From Anaerolineales bacterium (GTDB taxonomy: Bacteria; Chloroflexota; Anaerolineae; Anaerolineales; UBA4823): a DNA stretch of 10,642 bases. The notes beneath the pieces are model-generated. The model was not told where the DNA came from and did no database searches. It saw only the letters and a list, made by a program, of their open reading frames with translations. The stretch lies in the NCBI GenBank assembly GCA_028687395.1, contig JAQUAE010000031.1, forward strand, positions 1 through 10,642. The letters run 5' to 3'. The position numbers were made by a program, and so were the translations under genes. Below, in pieces: positions 1-5,964 of the stretch (position 1 is its first letter; each line of letters starts with the position of its first letter).

Positions 1-2
1 GC

Positions 3-440
3 ATTTATCTCCCCGCATTGCCCGAAGGCAGGGAAGACGATGCGCCTCCGCCTGAACCCAGGTTCGAAGGCGCCGGGGAGACCATCCTGGTGGTGGAGGA
101 CGACCTCAACACGCTGCAGGCTTTGACCACCCTGCTGGAGGCGCACAATTACCGCGTGCTGAGCGCCAGCGATGGCGAGGAGGCGCTGCGGCACTTCGAC
201 GGCGCCGCGGCGCAAATCGAGGTCGTGGTCAGCGACGTGGTGATGCCCAAGATGGGTGGCGTGGAGCTTTACCGGGCGCTCCAAACCCGCCGCCGGAACC
301 TGAAAATGCTGTTCATCACCGGTCATCCATTACAAAAGGAAAACCAGGCGCTATTGGAAACAGGCAGCGTCCACTGGCTGCAGAAACCGTTCTCGGTGCG
401 CGATTTAAGCGAGGCGGTGCGCGGCTTGTTGGACGCGTGA
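3..440 (+). CDS. Hybrid sensor histidine kinase, C-terminal part with receiver domain (5'-truncated)
   Basis: The reading frame is open from the window edge. Its first residues (I-Y-L-P-A, codons from position 3) match the final beta strand of a histidine-kinase HATPase_c domain, so this is the tail of a hybrid kinase rather than a stand-alone regulator starting at the TTG at 18. A linker of about 20 acidic and proline-rich residues leads to a complete receiver domain. Numbering from the TTG, it has the acidic pair D28/D29 after I-L-V-V-E, phospho-acceptor D73 in S-D-V-V-M-P, T101 in F-I-T-G-H, and K123 in L-Q-K-P-F. All residues for phosphoryl transfer from an upstream His are present. The gene ends with TGA at 438-440. 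The signal sensed and the kinase core lie outside the window. It converges with the small membrane-protein gene. Confidence 0.88.
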   Translation: MYLPALPEGREDDAPPPEPRFEGAGETILVVEDDLNTLQALTTLLEAHNYRVLSASDGEEALRHFDGAAAQIEVVVSDVVMPKMGGVELYRALQTRRRNLKMLFITGHPLQKENQALLETGSVHWLQKPFSVRDLSEAVRGLLDA

Positions 441-532
441 GGAGAGATAAAGGGGGGTTGTGCCGGCCGGGGCTGGCCTGGGTTAATGAGCGGCGAGCAG
501 AAACGCAGGCTGGGTGGCAGGGAGGGGGCGGA

Positions 533-661
533 TCAATAGCGGGCGAACAGTCCAATCACCATGGCGAGGATCATCATCAAGGCGATTATCGAGAAGATGA
601 TCTGCTGTGTGCGCCGCTTGCGGGCTTCCCATCCGGGCTGGCTTTTCTTTGTTCTGGCCAT
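533..661 (-). CDS. Small single-pass membrane protein, 42 aa
   Basis: This is a 42-codon frame starting with ATG at 661-659 and ending with TGA at 535-533. The first 18 or so residues are strongly basic (M-A-R-T-K-K-S-Q, then R-K-R-R-T). They are followed by one hydrophobic helix of about 18 residues (I-I-F-S-I-I-A-L-M-M-I-L) and the short tail G-L-F-A-R-Y. The positive-inside rule predicts a cytoplasmic N-terminus. An AGGAG ribosome binding site at 672-668 lies six bases before the ATG, and a good promoter lies upstream (723-751). The charge and hydrophobicity pattern and the RBS favour this frame over the overlapping 61-codon frame on the same strand (483-668), which has no such pattern. 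It lies 82 bases downstream of uvrC. The function is unknown; the layout resembles small membrane proteins that act on a larger partner. Confidence 0.72.
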   Translation of the reverse strand: MARTKKSQPGWEARKRRTQQIIFSIIALMMILAMVIGLFARY

Positions 662-722
662 GCTTCACTCCTGATTGCAGTGCGCTTTCGGCGCCTTCTC
701 ACGGATTGCTGTGAGCCAAATT

Positions 723-751
723 ATTCTACCCGGAAGCGGGCGATCACTCAA
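723..751 (-). promoter_or_regulatory. Sigma-A promoter of the small membrane-protein gene, overlapping the uvrC stop
   Basis: On the minus strand TTGAGT (751-746, four of six consensus bases) and TAGAAT (728-723, five of six) are separated by exactly 17 bases. The -35 box includes the last uvrC codons and part of its TGA. The predicted start, near 716, gives a leader of about 55 nt holding the AGGAG site and a small CTCAC/GTGAG hairpin at 699-716. The small gene can therefore be transcribed without uvrC. Confidence 0.55.
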
Positions 752-2606
752 GGTTGGCTTTGATGGCTTCAGCCAGCTTGGGGGTGATGCCCGGAACGGC
801 AGATAGCTCTTCGGGGCTGGCGTTCTGGATATCGTGGATGGAGCCGAAGTGGGTGAGCAGCAATTTGCGCCGGGCGGGGCCGATGCCGGGGATGGAATCC
901 AGCCGCGAAGCCAGGCCCTGTTTCGTGCGCAGCTTGCGGTGGGAGGTGATGGCGAAGCGGTGGGCTTCGTCGCGAATCCTCTGCAGCAGGTACAATCCCT
1001 GCGATTGGCGGGGGAGCAGAATGGAGGCGGAACGCCCGGGCACGAATAACTCTTCGTGCTGCTTGGCCAGTCCTGCCACGGCGATCTGGTCGTTGAGCTG
1101 GAAAGCCTCCAAAACTGCGACTGCCCGGCCGAGCTGGCCCTTCCCGCCGTCGACGATGAGCAAGTCGGGCAGGCGAGCGAAGGCTTCGTCGGGCTTCTTG
1201 CCGGGCGCCTCTGCCAACTCCTGGGCGGCCTTCCAGCGGTTGAAACGCCGGCGCAGCACTTCTTCCATGCTGGCGAAGTCGTCAGGCCCGCTGACGTTGC
1301 GGATGTTGAAGTGGCGGTAGAGCTTCTTCTTGGGCACGCCCTGCTCGAAGACGACCATGCTTCCCACGGCGGCGGTGCCCTGCGTGTTGGAGATGTCGTA
1401 GCACTCGATGCGGTTGGGGGGGATTTCTAGAGCCAGGGATTGCTGGAGCTCGGCGAGGGCCTGGGTTTGGCGGTGGCGGTCGGCCTCCCACTGGGCTTGC
1501 AACACGGTGAGGGTTTCGGCGGCATTCTCAGCAGCCATGCGCACCAGCTCCTGCTGCTGGCCTTGGTGGGGCACCAGGATCTCCACCTTCTGCCCACCGC
1601 TTTTCTGGCGCAGCCACTGGCGGATGATTTGGGCTTCTTCGATCTCCTGCGGAAGCAGCACCTGCTCGGGGATGCCGGGGGTCTGGTCATAGAACTGCTT
1701 GAGGAAGGCGGACATCACGTTGGCGTCGGGGATATCCTCGGCACCCTCCACCATGAAGTATTCCCGCCCGATCAGCTTGCCGCCGCGGATGAAGAAGACC
1801 TGCATGCAGGCATCGCCGTCGGAGCGCGCCATGGCAATCACGTCAGAGTCGATGTACTCGCTGGAGATGACCTTCTGGCGCTCGACCACGCTCTCGATGG
1901 CGCGTAACTGGTCGCGGATGGCGGCGGCGCGCTCGAAGCGCAGCTCTGCGGAGGCCTTCTCCATCTCGGCTTGCAGGCGGGAGACGATCGGCTCGGTGCG
2001 CCCGTGCAGGAACTTGCTCAGGTCGTCGATCATCTGGCGGTAGCCTTCCTGGCTGATCGCCCCGATGCACGGTCCGGCGCACAGCTTGATGTCGTAGTAC
2101 AGGCAGGCGCGCTCGTCCTGGCCGGTGATGGTGCGGTCGCAGGTCAGGTAGGGAAATATGCGGCGTAAGACGTCCAGTGTCTGGTGTACCGCCCAGACGC
2201 TGGTGTAAGGGCCAAAGTAGCGCGAGCCGTCCTGAACCATTTGCCGGGTGACAGTGACTTTGGGGAAGGAGTCCGCCCAGTGCACCTTGATGTAGGGATA
2301 GCGCTTGTCGTCCTTCAGGCGCACGTTGTAGTGCGGGCGGTGCTTCTTGATCAGGTTCATCTCCAGGATCAGGGCTTCCAGCTCGGAATCCACCACGATC
2401 CATTCGATGCCGACGATCTTGCTGACCAGTTGGTGCGTCTTGCGGTCTTGCTGGGCGGCGGCGTGAAAATAGGAACGCACGCGATTGCGCAGGTTGATCG
2501 CCTTACCCACGTAGATCACCTTCCCGGTGGTGTCCTTCATCAAGTAACAGCCGGGTTTTTGGGGCAGTGCGTCCAGCAGGGCGGTGATATGAGAGGGTAT
2601 GTCCAT
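744..2606 (-). CDS. uvrC: UvrABC excinuclease subunit C
   Basis: UvrC makes both incisions around DNA lesions in nucleotide excision repair after UvrA/UvrB recognition. The 620-aa length is normal for the family. The N-terminal GIY-YIG nuclease (3' incision) is seen as G19-C-Y21 and Y32-V-G34, with R42 and the metal-binding E82 in L-I-L-E-M-N-L-I. The UvrB-binding UVR segment lies around residues 205-243. The C-terminal RNase H-like nuclease (5' incision) has D404 in C-Y-D-I-S-N, D486 in V-D-G-G-K-G-Q and H556 in S-H-R-K. Two helix-hairpin-helix motifs (I-P-G-I-G and V-P-G-I-T) end the protein at about 572-616. Both active sites look intact. The ATG at 2606 sits directly at the start of the conserved N-terminus; there is no clear Shine-Dalgarno before it, but a -10-like TAAAAT is close (2621-2616). 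It is divergent from cinA. Confidence 0.97.
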   Translation of the reverse strand: MDIPSHITALLDALPQKPGCYLMKDTTGKVIYVGKAINLRNRVRSYFHAAAQQDRKTHQLVSKIVGIEWIVVDSELEALILEMNLIKKHRPHYNVRLKDDKRYPYIKVHWADSFPKVTVTRQMVQDGSRYFGPYTSVWAVHQTLDVLRRIFPYLTCDRTITGQDERACLYYDIKLCAGPCIGAISQEGYRQMIDDLSKFLHGRTEPIVSRLQAEMEKASAELRFERAAAIRDQLRAIESVVERQKVISSEYIDSDVIAMARSDGDACMQVFFIRGGKLIGREYFMVEGAEDIPDANVMSAFLKQFYDQTPGIPEQVLLPQEIEEAQIIRQWLRQKSGGQKVEILVPHQGQQQELVRMAAENAAETLTVLQAQWEADRHRQTQALAELQQSLALEIPPNRIECYDISNTQGTAAVGSMVVFEQGVPKKKLYRHFNIRNVSGPDDFASMEEVLRRRFNRWKAAQELAEAPGKKPDEAFARLPDLLIVDGGKGQLGRAVAVLEAFQLNDQIAVAGLAKQHEELFVPGRSASILLPRQSQGLYLLQRIRDEAHRFAITSHRKLRTKQGLASRLDSIPGIGPARRKLLLTHFGSIHDIQNASPEELSAVPGITPKLAEAIKANLE

Positions 2607-2615
2607 CGCGGCGTA

Positions 2616-2621
2616 ATTTTA
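2616..2621 (-). promoter_or_regulatory. Probable -10 box of uvrC
   Basis: Minus-strand TAAAAT ends nine bases before the uvrC ATG, so transcription would begin only a few bases upstream of the start codon. This fits the absence of a Shine-Dalgarno sequence. No convincing -35 is seen. Confidence 0.3.
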
Positions 2622-2658
2622 ACTCAAGCTGGGGCGAATTGTGGGGGGTGGGTGGGCG

Positions 2659-2664
2659 TATAAT
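2659..2664 (+). promoter_or_regulatory. -10 box of cinA/pncC, leaderless arrangement
   Basis: A perfect TATAAT ends six bases before GTG (2671) and nine bases before ATG (2674). Transcription starting the usual six to seven bases after the box would place +1 on the start codon. No Shine-Dalgarno and no good -35 are visible. The layout is like the leaderless promoters common in Deinococcus-Thermus. Confidence 0.5.
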
Positions 2665-2673
2665 TGCCAGGTG

Positions 2674-3441
2674 ATGAGCGCCATTCCTGATGAAGTGCGC
2701 ATCGGTGAGCTGCTGCGCCAGCGTGGGCTGCGCCTTGCGGTGGCAGAATCCTGCACGGGCGGGCTGATCGGGCACCGCCTCACCAACGTGCCTGGCGCAT
2801 CCGAGTATTACCAGGGCAGCGTGACCGCCTACGCCTACGAGGCCAAGGTGCGCCTGCTCGGGGTGCGGTGGGCGACGCTGGAGAAATATGGGGCGGTGAG
2901 CGAGGAGACGGTGCTGGAGATGGCACGCGGCGTGCGCGAGGCCCTCGATGCGCAGGTGGGTCTATCGGTGAGCGGCATTGCCGGGCCGGGAGGCGGGATG
3001 CCGGAGAAGCCGGTAGGGTTGGTGTGGTTCGGTTTGAGCTGCGCTGGGACGGAAGCCGCCTGGCGTTTCATCTTCTCCGGCGACAGGCTGGCGGTCAAGG
3101 AGCAGGCCGCGGCGCAAGCGCTGGCGCTGCTGGTCGAATTCCTGTCCGGAGAGGAAGTGCAAACCGGCAAGGATAAGGATCAGGCAGGAGTGGGACGTGG
3201 GCTGATGCCCATCCAGGTACGGGCGCGCTTCCGGCCGGATGGCCTGGTTATCCCGGAGAGCTTCAGTTGGCGGGGGAGAGACATCCCGGTGGAATCGGTG
3301 GGCAGGCGTTGGCAGGACGAGGCGCGCCAGCGTATGCTGGTGATGGCGCCGGGCGGGCGGGTGTACGAGCTGGTGCATGACCCGGCGCAAGGGGAGTGGT
3401 TCATCCAACCCCCACGCGGCGCTACGCTACGGCCCACGTAA
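2674..3441 (+). CDS. pncC: CinA C-terminal/PncC-type nicotinamide-nucleotide amidohydrolase fused to a DUF6504-like domain
   Basis: Residues 1-160 match the CinA C-terminal family. These enzymes deamidate nicotinamide mononucleotide to nicotinate mononucleotide in pyridine-nucleotide salvage. Visible motifs are A-E-S-C-T-G-G with the probable catalytic Ser26, A-Y-E-A-K with Lys58, and S-G-I-A-G-P-G-G-G at about 100-108, then K-P-V-G-L-V-W-F-G. The N-terminal MoaB-like half of full-length CinA is absent. After a hydrophilic linker, residues 178-255 form a second domain (M-P-I-Q-V, W-R-G-R near the middle, V-Y-E-L-V-H-D and W-F-I-Q near the end) that resembles DUF6504; this identification is from memory and less certain. 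The start could be GTG 2671 or ATG 2674; the in-frame GTG at 2641 precedes the promoter and is unlikely. The last 15 bases overlap the end of convergent metG. Confidence 0.85.
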   Translation: MSAIPDEVRIGELLRQRGLRLAVAESCTGGLIGHRLTNVPGASEYYQGSVTAYAYEAKVRLLGVRWATLEKYGAVSEETVLEMARGVREALDAQVGLSVSGIAGPGGGMPEKPVGLVWFGLSCAGTEAAWRFIFSGDRLAVKEQAAAQALALLVEFLSGEEVQTGKDKDQAGVGRGLMPIQVRARFRPDGLVIPESFSWRGRDIPVESVGRRWQDEARQRMLVMAPGGRVYELVHDPAQGEWFIQPPRGATLRPT

Positions 3442-5214
3442 TCTGCGGCGCTCCTCTTCGACGATACTTTCATCCAATTTCTTGAACAGCGGAGCGGGCT
3501 GTTCCAGCTTGCCTCCCGGGGATAGCTGGCTGGGCTGCCATCGCCCGCTGGCCTGGCCGGGGAGGTAGCGCAGCACCTGGTGTTCGCCGAGGTCATCGCG
3601 TTGCGTTTCCAGGACAATCTCACCGAAGAGGGGCTGCGTGTAACCCAGGTAGGTGTGCAGGCGCTCGCAGGTGAAGGGCAGGAAGGGCGCCAGCAGCACC
3701 TTGAGGGAATCGATGGCGTGCAGGGCGGTGTAGATCGACTTGCCCGCGGCAGCCTTATCGCTCTTGATCTCGAACCAGGGGGCGGCCGTGTCCAGGTATT
3801 TGTTTACCTCGGAGGCGAGGGCCATGGCCTCCTGCAGGGCGGCGCGCAGGCGCACCGCGTCGAGATGGTCGCCGACCGTGGCAAAGCCGCTCTTCACCAG
3901 GGCAAGCATCTGCTGGTCGGCTGGGCGCAGCTCTCCAGGCTCGGGGACGTGGCCCTCCCAGTGCTTGTAGGCGAAGGAGAGCACGCGGTTAGCCAGGTTC
4001 CCCCAGGTGGCTACCAGCTCGTTGTTGTTGCGGCTAAGGAAATCCCCCCAATCCCAATCGGTGTCCTTACTCTCGGGCATGTTGACGGTCAGGTAGTAAC
4101 GCAGCGAGTCGGGGTCATAGCGGGAGAGGAAATCCAGCCCCCAGATAGCCCAGTTGCGGCTGCCGGAAATCTTCTGGCCTTCCAGGTTCATGAACTCGTT
4201 GGCGGGAATATCGTAGGGCAGGGTGAGTCGCTCGCCAGGGCGATCCTCGAAGATGCGGGCGAACCACTCGCCAGCGCCGATCAACTGCCCGGGCCAGATC
4301 ACGGCGTGGAAGGGGATGTTGTCCTTGCCGATGAAATAGTACGCTCGCGCTTCTGGGCGGTACCACCACTCTTGCCAGGCCGGCGCGGCGCCCTGTATCT
4401 GTGCCCATTCGATGGAGGCAGAGAGGTAGCCGATGACCGCCTCGAACCACACGTACAGGCACTTGCCCTCCCATCCCTCGACGGGGACGGGGATGCCCCA
4501 ATCCATATCGCGGGTGATGGCCCGCCCGTGCAGCTCGTTAGCCTGTATCTGCCCGAGGGATTGGCGCAGCACGTTCGGGCGCCAGTAGGATTCTTTCTGG
4601 CGCAGGAAGCCCTGGATGGCGGGCTGGAGCTTGCCCAGGTCGAGGTAGTAGTGCTCGGTCTCGCGCAGCTCGGGGGTGGAGTTATCGGTTTTGGAACGTG
4701 GGTCGATCAACTGAGTAGCGTCCAGCAGGTTGCCGCACTGGTCGCATTGGTCGCCGCGGGCGTTGGCGAAGCCGCAGATGTAGCAGGTGCCTTCGACGTA
4801 GCGGTCGGGGAGAAAGCGCTTCTGGGCGGGGGCGTACCACTGCTTCTGGCGCTCGGTATAGAGGTAACCGTTCTTGAGCAGGGCCAGGAAGATGGACTGG
4901 GAGACCTTGAAGTGGTTCTGGGTGTGAGTGCTGGTGAAGAGATCGTAAGCCAGGCCGAGTTTTTGGAAGAGCTCCAGGAAGCCGGCGTGATATTTCTGGT
5001 AGACCTGGATGGGGGTGGTGCCCTCGGCGTCGGCGCGGACGGTGACGGGGGTGCCGTGCGAATCGGAGCCGGAGACCATGATGACGCGGTTGCCCGCCAG
5101 GCGCTGGTAGCGAGCGAAGATGTCCGCCGGCAGGTAGGCGCCGGTGATATTACCGACATGGATCAGGGAGTTGGCGTAGGGCCAGGCGACGGCGACCAAA
5201 ATGTTGTGCGGCAT
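3427..5214 (-). CDS. metG: Methionyl-tRNA synthetase
   Basis: This class I enzyme charges tRNA-Met for translation initiation and elongation. The protein is 595 aa. The Rossmann-fold signature appears as P-Y-A-N followed by the HIGH variant H19-V-G-N22. The zinc knuckle has one Cys quartet, C144-x2-C147 and C157-x2-C160. The KMSKS loop is K348-I-S-G-S352. The anticodon-binding helical domain, with L-A-N-R and P-W-F-E-I motifs, follows. The C-terminal tRNA-binding (EMAP-like) domain of longer MetRS proteins is missing, as in many short forms. The ATG at 5214 was chosen because the conserved N-terminus starts there and GGAGG lies five bases upstream. An upstream in-frame ATG at 5286 would read through the attenuator hairpin and is rejected. 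A 230-nt leader with promoter, Met-rich leader peptide and terminator precedes it. Confidence 0.96.
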   Translation of the reverse strand: MPHNILVAVAWPYANSLIHVGNITGAYLPADIFARYQRLAGNRVIMVSGSDSHGTPVTVRADAEGTTPIQVYQKYHAGFLELFQKLGLAYDLFTSTHTQNHFKVSQSIFLALLKNGYLYTERQKQWYAPAQKRFLPDRYVEGTCYICGFANARGDQCDQCGNLLDATQLIDPRSKTDNSTPELRETEHYYLDLGKLQPAIQGFLRQKESYWRPNVLRQSLGQIQANELHGRAITRDMDWGIPVPVEGWEGKCLYVWFEAVIGYLSASIEWAQIQGAAPAWQEWWYRPEARAYYFIGKDNIPFHAVIWPGQLIGAGEWFARIFEDRPGERLTLPYDIPANEFMNLEGQKISGSRNWAIWGLDFLSRYDPDSLRYYLTVNMPESKDTDWDWGDFLSRNNNELVATWGNLANRVLSFAYKHWEGHVPEPGELRPADQQMLALVKSGFATVGDHLDAVRLRAALQEAMALASEVNKYLDTAAPWFEIKSDKAAAGKSIYTALHAIDSLKVLLAPFLPFTCERLHTYLGYTQPLFGEIVLETQRDDLGEHQVLRYLPGQASGRWQPSQLSPGGKLEQPAPLFKKLDESIVEEERRRLRGP

Positions 5215-5252
5215 AGGGACCTCCAGAAGGGTGCGAGATGATTGCGGATGAT

Positions 5253-5284
5253 AAAAGAAAAAGGCTGCCCTTGCGGGACAGCCC
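5253..5284 (-). terminator. Intrinsic terminator in the metG leader (attenuator)
   Basis: On the minus strand GGCTG-T-CCC (5283-5275) pairs with GGG-CAGCC (5270-5263) across a GCAA tetraloop, giving eight G+C-rich pairs with one bulged T. The run TTTTTCTTTT follows at 5262-5253. It lies between the metG promoter and the metG start, and no complete gene other than the proposed leader peptide lies between promoter and terminator, so its natural role is premature termination of metG transcripts. Confidence 0.8.
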
Positions 5285-5345
5285 ATGGGTCGCTGTGCTC
5301 AGACGGCCTCAGGCCTTCTCCTGCGCACGCGGGGCTGTCCCAGCC
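5275..5345 (-). promoter_or_regulatory. Antiterminator and anti-antiterminator of the metG attenuator
   Basis: GGGACAGCCC (5341-5332) is perfectly complementary over 10 bases to GGGCTGTCCC (5284-5275), the 5' arm of the terminator, so the two helices exclude each other. The upstream arm can instead close a local hairpin, GGCTG (5345-5341) with CAGCC (5337-5333). Its 5' flank (5348-5340) can also pair with 5430-5421, just before the leader-peptide start. These alternatives would free the terminator. Base pairing was worked out by eye. Confidence 0.62.
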
Positions 5346-5419
5346 AGGCCTGCCATGCTCATGACGGGCAGGCGCATGGGTGGCATCGAGAAAGCGTGCA
5401 GGGAGAACGATTTGGACAT
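5309..5419 (-). CDS. Met-rich leader peptide of metG, 36 aa
   Basis: A 36-codon frame runs from ATG at 5419 to TGA at 5311-5309. Met codons are at residues 1, 12, 15, 20 and 22, far above normal frequency and clustered just before the antiterminator arm. A ribosome waiting for charged tRNA-Met at codon 20 or 22 (5362-5354) would cover about the 5345-5341 strand and leave 5341-5332 free to form the antiterminator. A ribosome reaching the stop codon would not. The RBS is modest: GGAAGG (5436-5431), 11 bases before the ATG. The frame extends upstream to an ATG at 5569, but that start precedes the promoter. It is likely a regulatory peptide with no function of its own. Confidence 0.55.
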   Translation of the reverse strand: MSKSFSLHAFSMPPMRLPVMSMAGLAGTAPRAQEKA

Positions 5420-5452
5420 GCCTGGGCTGGCCTTCCATCTTGGAATGGGGTG

Positions 5453-5481
5453 AGTGTATACTGCGCGTTTCAATTTGTCAA
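5453..5481 (-). promoter_or_regulatory. Sigma-A promoter of metG
   Basis: Minus-strand TTGACA (5481-5476, perfect -35) and TACACT (5458-5453, four of six) are separated by 17 bases. TATACA with a 15-base spacer is the alternative. The expected start is near A5446, giving a leader of about 230 nt. Confidence 0.72.
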
Positions 5482-5502
5482 GCGTCACAGGTAATCGCGT
5501 TG

Positions 5503-5532
5503 TTAACGACAAAACTGACCTGATGCTATAAT
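5503..5532 (+). promoter_or_regulatory. Extended -10 promoter of the moaD-like gene
   Basis: TATAAT at 5527-5532 is preceded by TG at 5524-5525, an extended -10. A weak -35 (TTAACG, 5503-5508) lies 18 bases upstream. The start would fall near 5539, inside the inserted inverted-repeat element, so the transcript begins with that element's hairpin. The -10 overlaps the element's left target duplication (AATAT, 5530-5534). Confidence 0.5.
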
Positions 5533-5534
5533 AT

Positions 5535-5583
5535 TCGGACTTACGCAGACCCCCCACTTTCACGCTCAACTGCGTAACTTCTA
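5535..5583 (+). mobile_element. 49-bp miniature inverted-repeat element, copy 1
   Basis: The left end is TCGGACTTACGCA (5535-5547). The right end is TGCGTAACTTCTA (5571-5583), whose reverse complement, TAGAAGTTACGCA, matches the left end at 10 of 13 positions. It is flanked on both sides by AATAT (5530-5534 and 5584-5588), a perfect 5-bp target duplication. It carries no coding capacity. Copy 2 at 9209-9258 has the same ends in the same orientation but a different interior. Confidence 0.68.
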
Positions 5584-5636
5584 AATATTTTGGACAAATG
5601 ACCGGCTTTCAGCATCCGCAGGTAACGTTGATAGGA

Positions 5637-5679
5637 AGCTCCAACGGCCTGGCTGGATTGAACCACGGAGGGCCGAGCT
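5637..5679 (+). promoter_or_regulatory. Hairpin enclosing the moaD-like gene's ribosome binding site
   Basis: AGCT (5637-5640) and CGGCC (5645-5649) can pair with GGCCG (5671-5675) and AGCT (5676-5679). The 3' arm ends directly before the GTG at 5680. The Shine-Dalgarno GGAGG (5667-5671) lies at the 3' edge of the loop, so folding could hide it. This is weak evidence by eye; no known cofactor riboswitch consensus was recognised. Confidence 0.25.
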
Positions 5680-5964
5680 GTGAGAGTTAATTTTTACGCC
5701 ACCTTACGGCAGATCGTGGGCGGGAAAACATTGGAATTGAATATCCCGAAGGGCGCTACACTTCGCCAGCTTTTGGATAAGATTATTGAGTTGCATCCAT
5801 TGCTGAAGCGAGAGCTATTCGACGAAACGGGCAAGCTTTACGGACACGTGCACGTGCTTGTCAACGGGCGGGATGTCCCTTACCTGGAAAACGTCCTGGA
5901 CACCCAACTCAATCCGGAAGATACTGTCAACATATTCCCGGCTGTCGGCGGTGGGCGTGACTAA
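5680..5964 (+). CDS. MoaD/ThiS-family ubiquitin-like sulfur carrier
   Basis: This 94-aa beta-grasp protein is of the MoaD/ThiS type, which carries a C-terminal thiocarboxylate as sulfur donor; MoaD builds the dithiolene of molybdopterin with MoaE. It opens with a MoaD-like strand (V-N-F-Y-A-T-L-R), has the G-A-T-L-R-Q-L-L-D helix start, V-N-G-R-D-V at 61-66 and I-F-P-A-V near the end. It ends G90-G-G-R-D94 rather than in free Gly-Gly, so two residues would have to be removed before activation. The GTG start has GGAGG (5667-5671) eight bases before it. The next gene overlaps its stop, and a tungstoenzyme lies convergent beyond, which points to pterin-cofactor supply. No moaE, moeB or thiF partner is in the window. 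Confidence 0.85.
   Translation: MRVNFYATLRQIVGGKTLELNIPKGATLRQLLDKIIELHPLLKRELFDETGKLYGHVHVLVNGRDVPYLENVLDTQLNPEDTVNIFPAVGGGRD

Noticed and set aside
440..532. Possible terminator between the sensor kinase and the small membrane-protein gene
   Set aside because: A G+C-rich imperfect stem exists near 460-480 but it has a mismatch and no T-run on either strand.
483..668. 61-codon minus-strand frame overlapping the small membrane-protein gene
   Set aside because: No hydrophobic or domain pattern; the ATG seven bases further in (661) has better RBS spacing and gives a clear transmembrane protein.
3580..5241. Long open frame (553 codons) on the plus strand opposite metG
   Set aside because: It is an antisense shadow from G+C-rich codon bias in metG; the translation is low-complexity Val/Gly/Ala-rich and shows no domain.
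5163..5438. 91-codon minus-strand frame through the metG leader and start
   Set aside because: No RBS before its ATG, it overlaps metG out of frame and lacks the Met cluster; the frame at 5419-5309 fits the attenuator better.
5215..5446. T-box or SAM riboswitch upstream of metG
   Set aside because: Neither the T-box consensus (AGGGTGG...ACCGCG) nor SAM-I core motifs are seen; the leader-peptide model explains the structures instead.
5484..5498. Short match to the 3' end of rpoD (TCACAGGTA-TCGC)
   Set aside because: Only about 14 of 15 bases match and the flanks do not; this is expected by chance in a 10-kb window.
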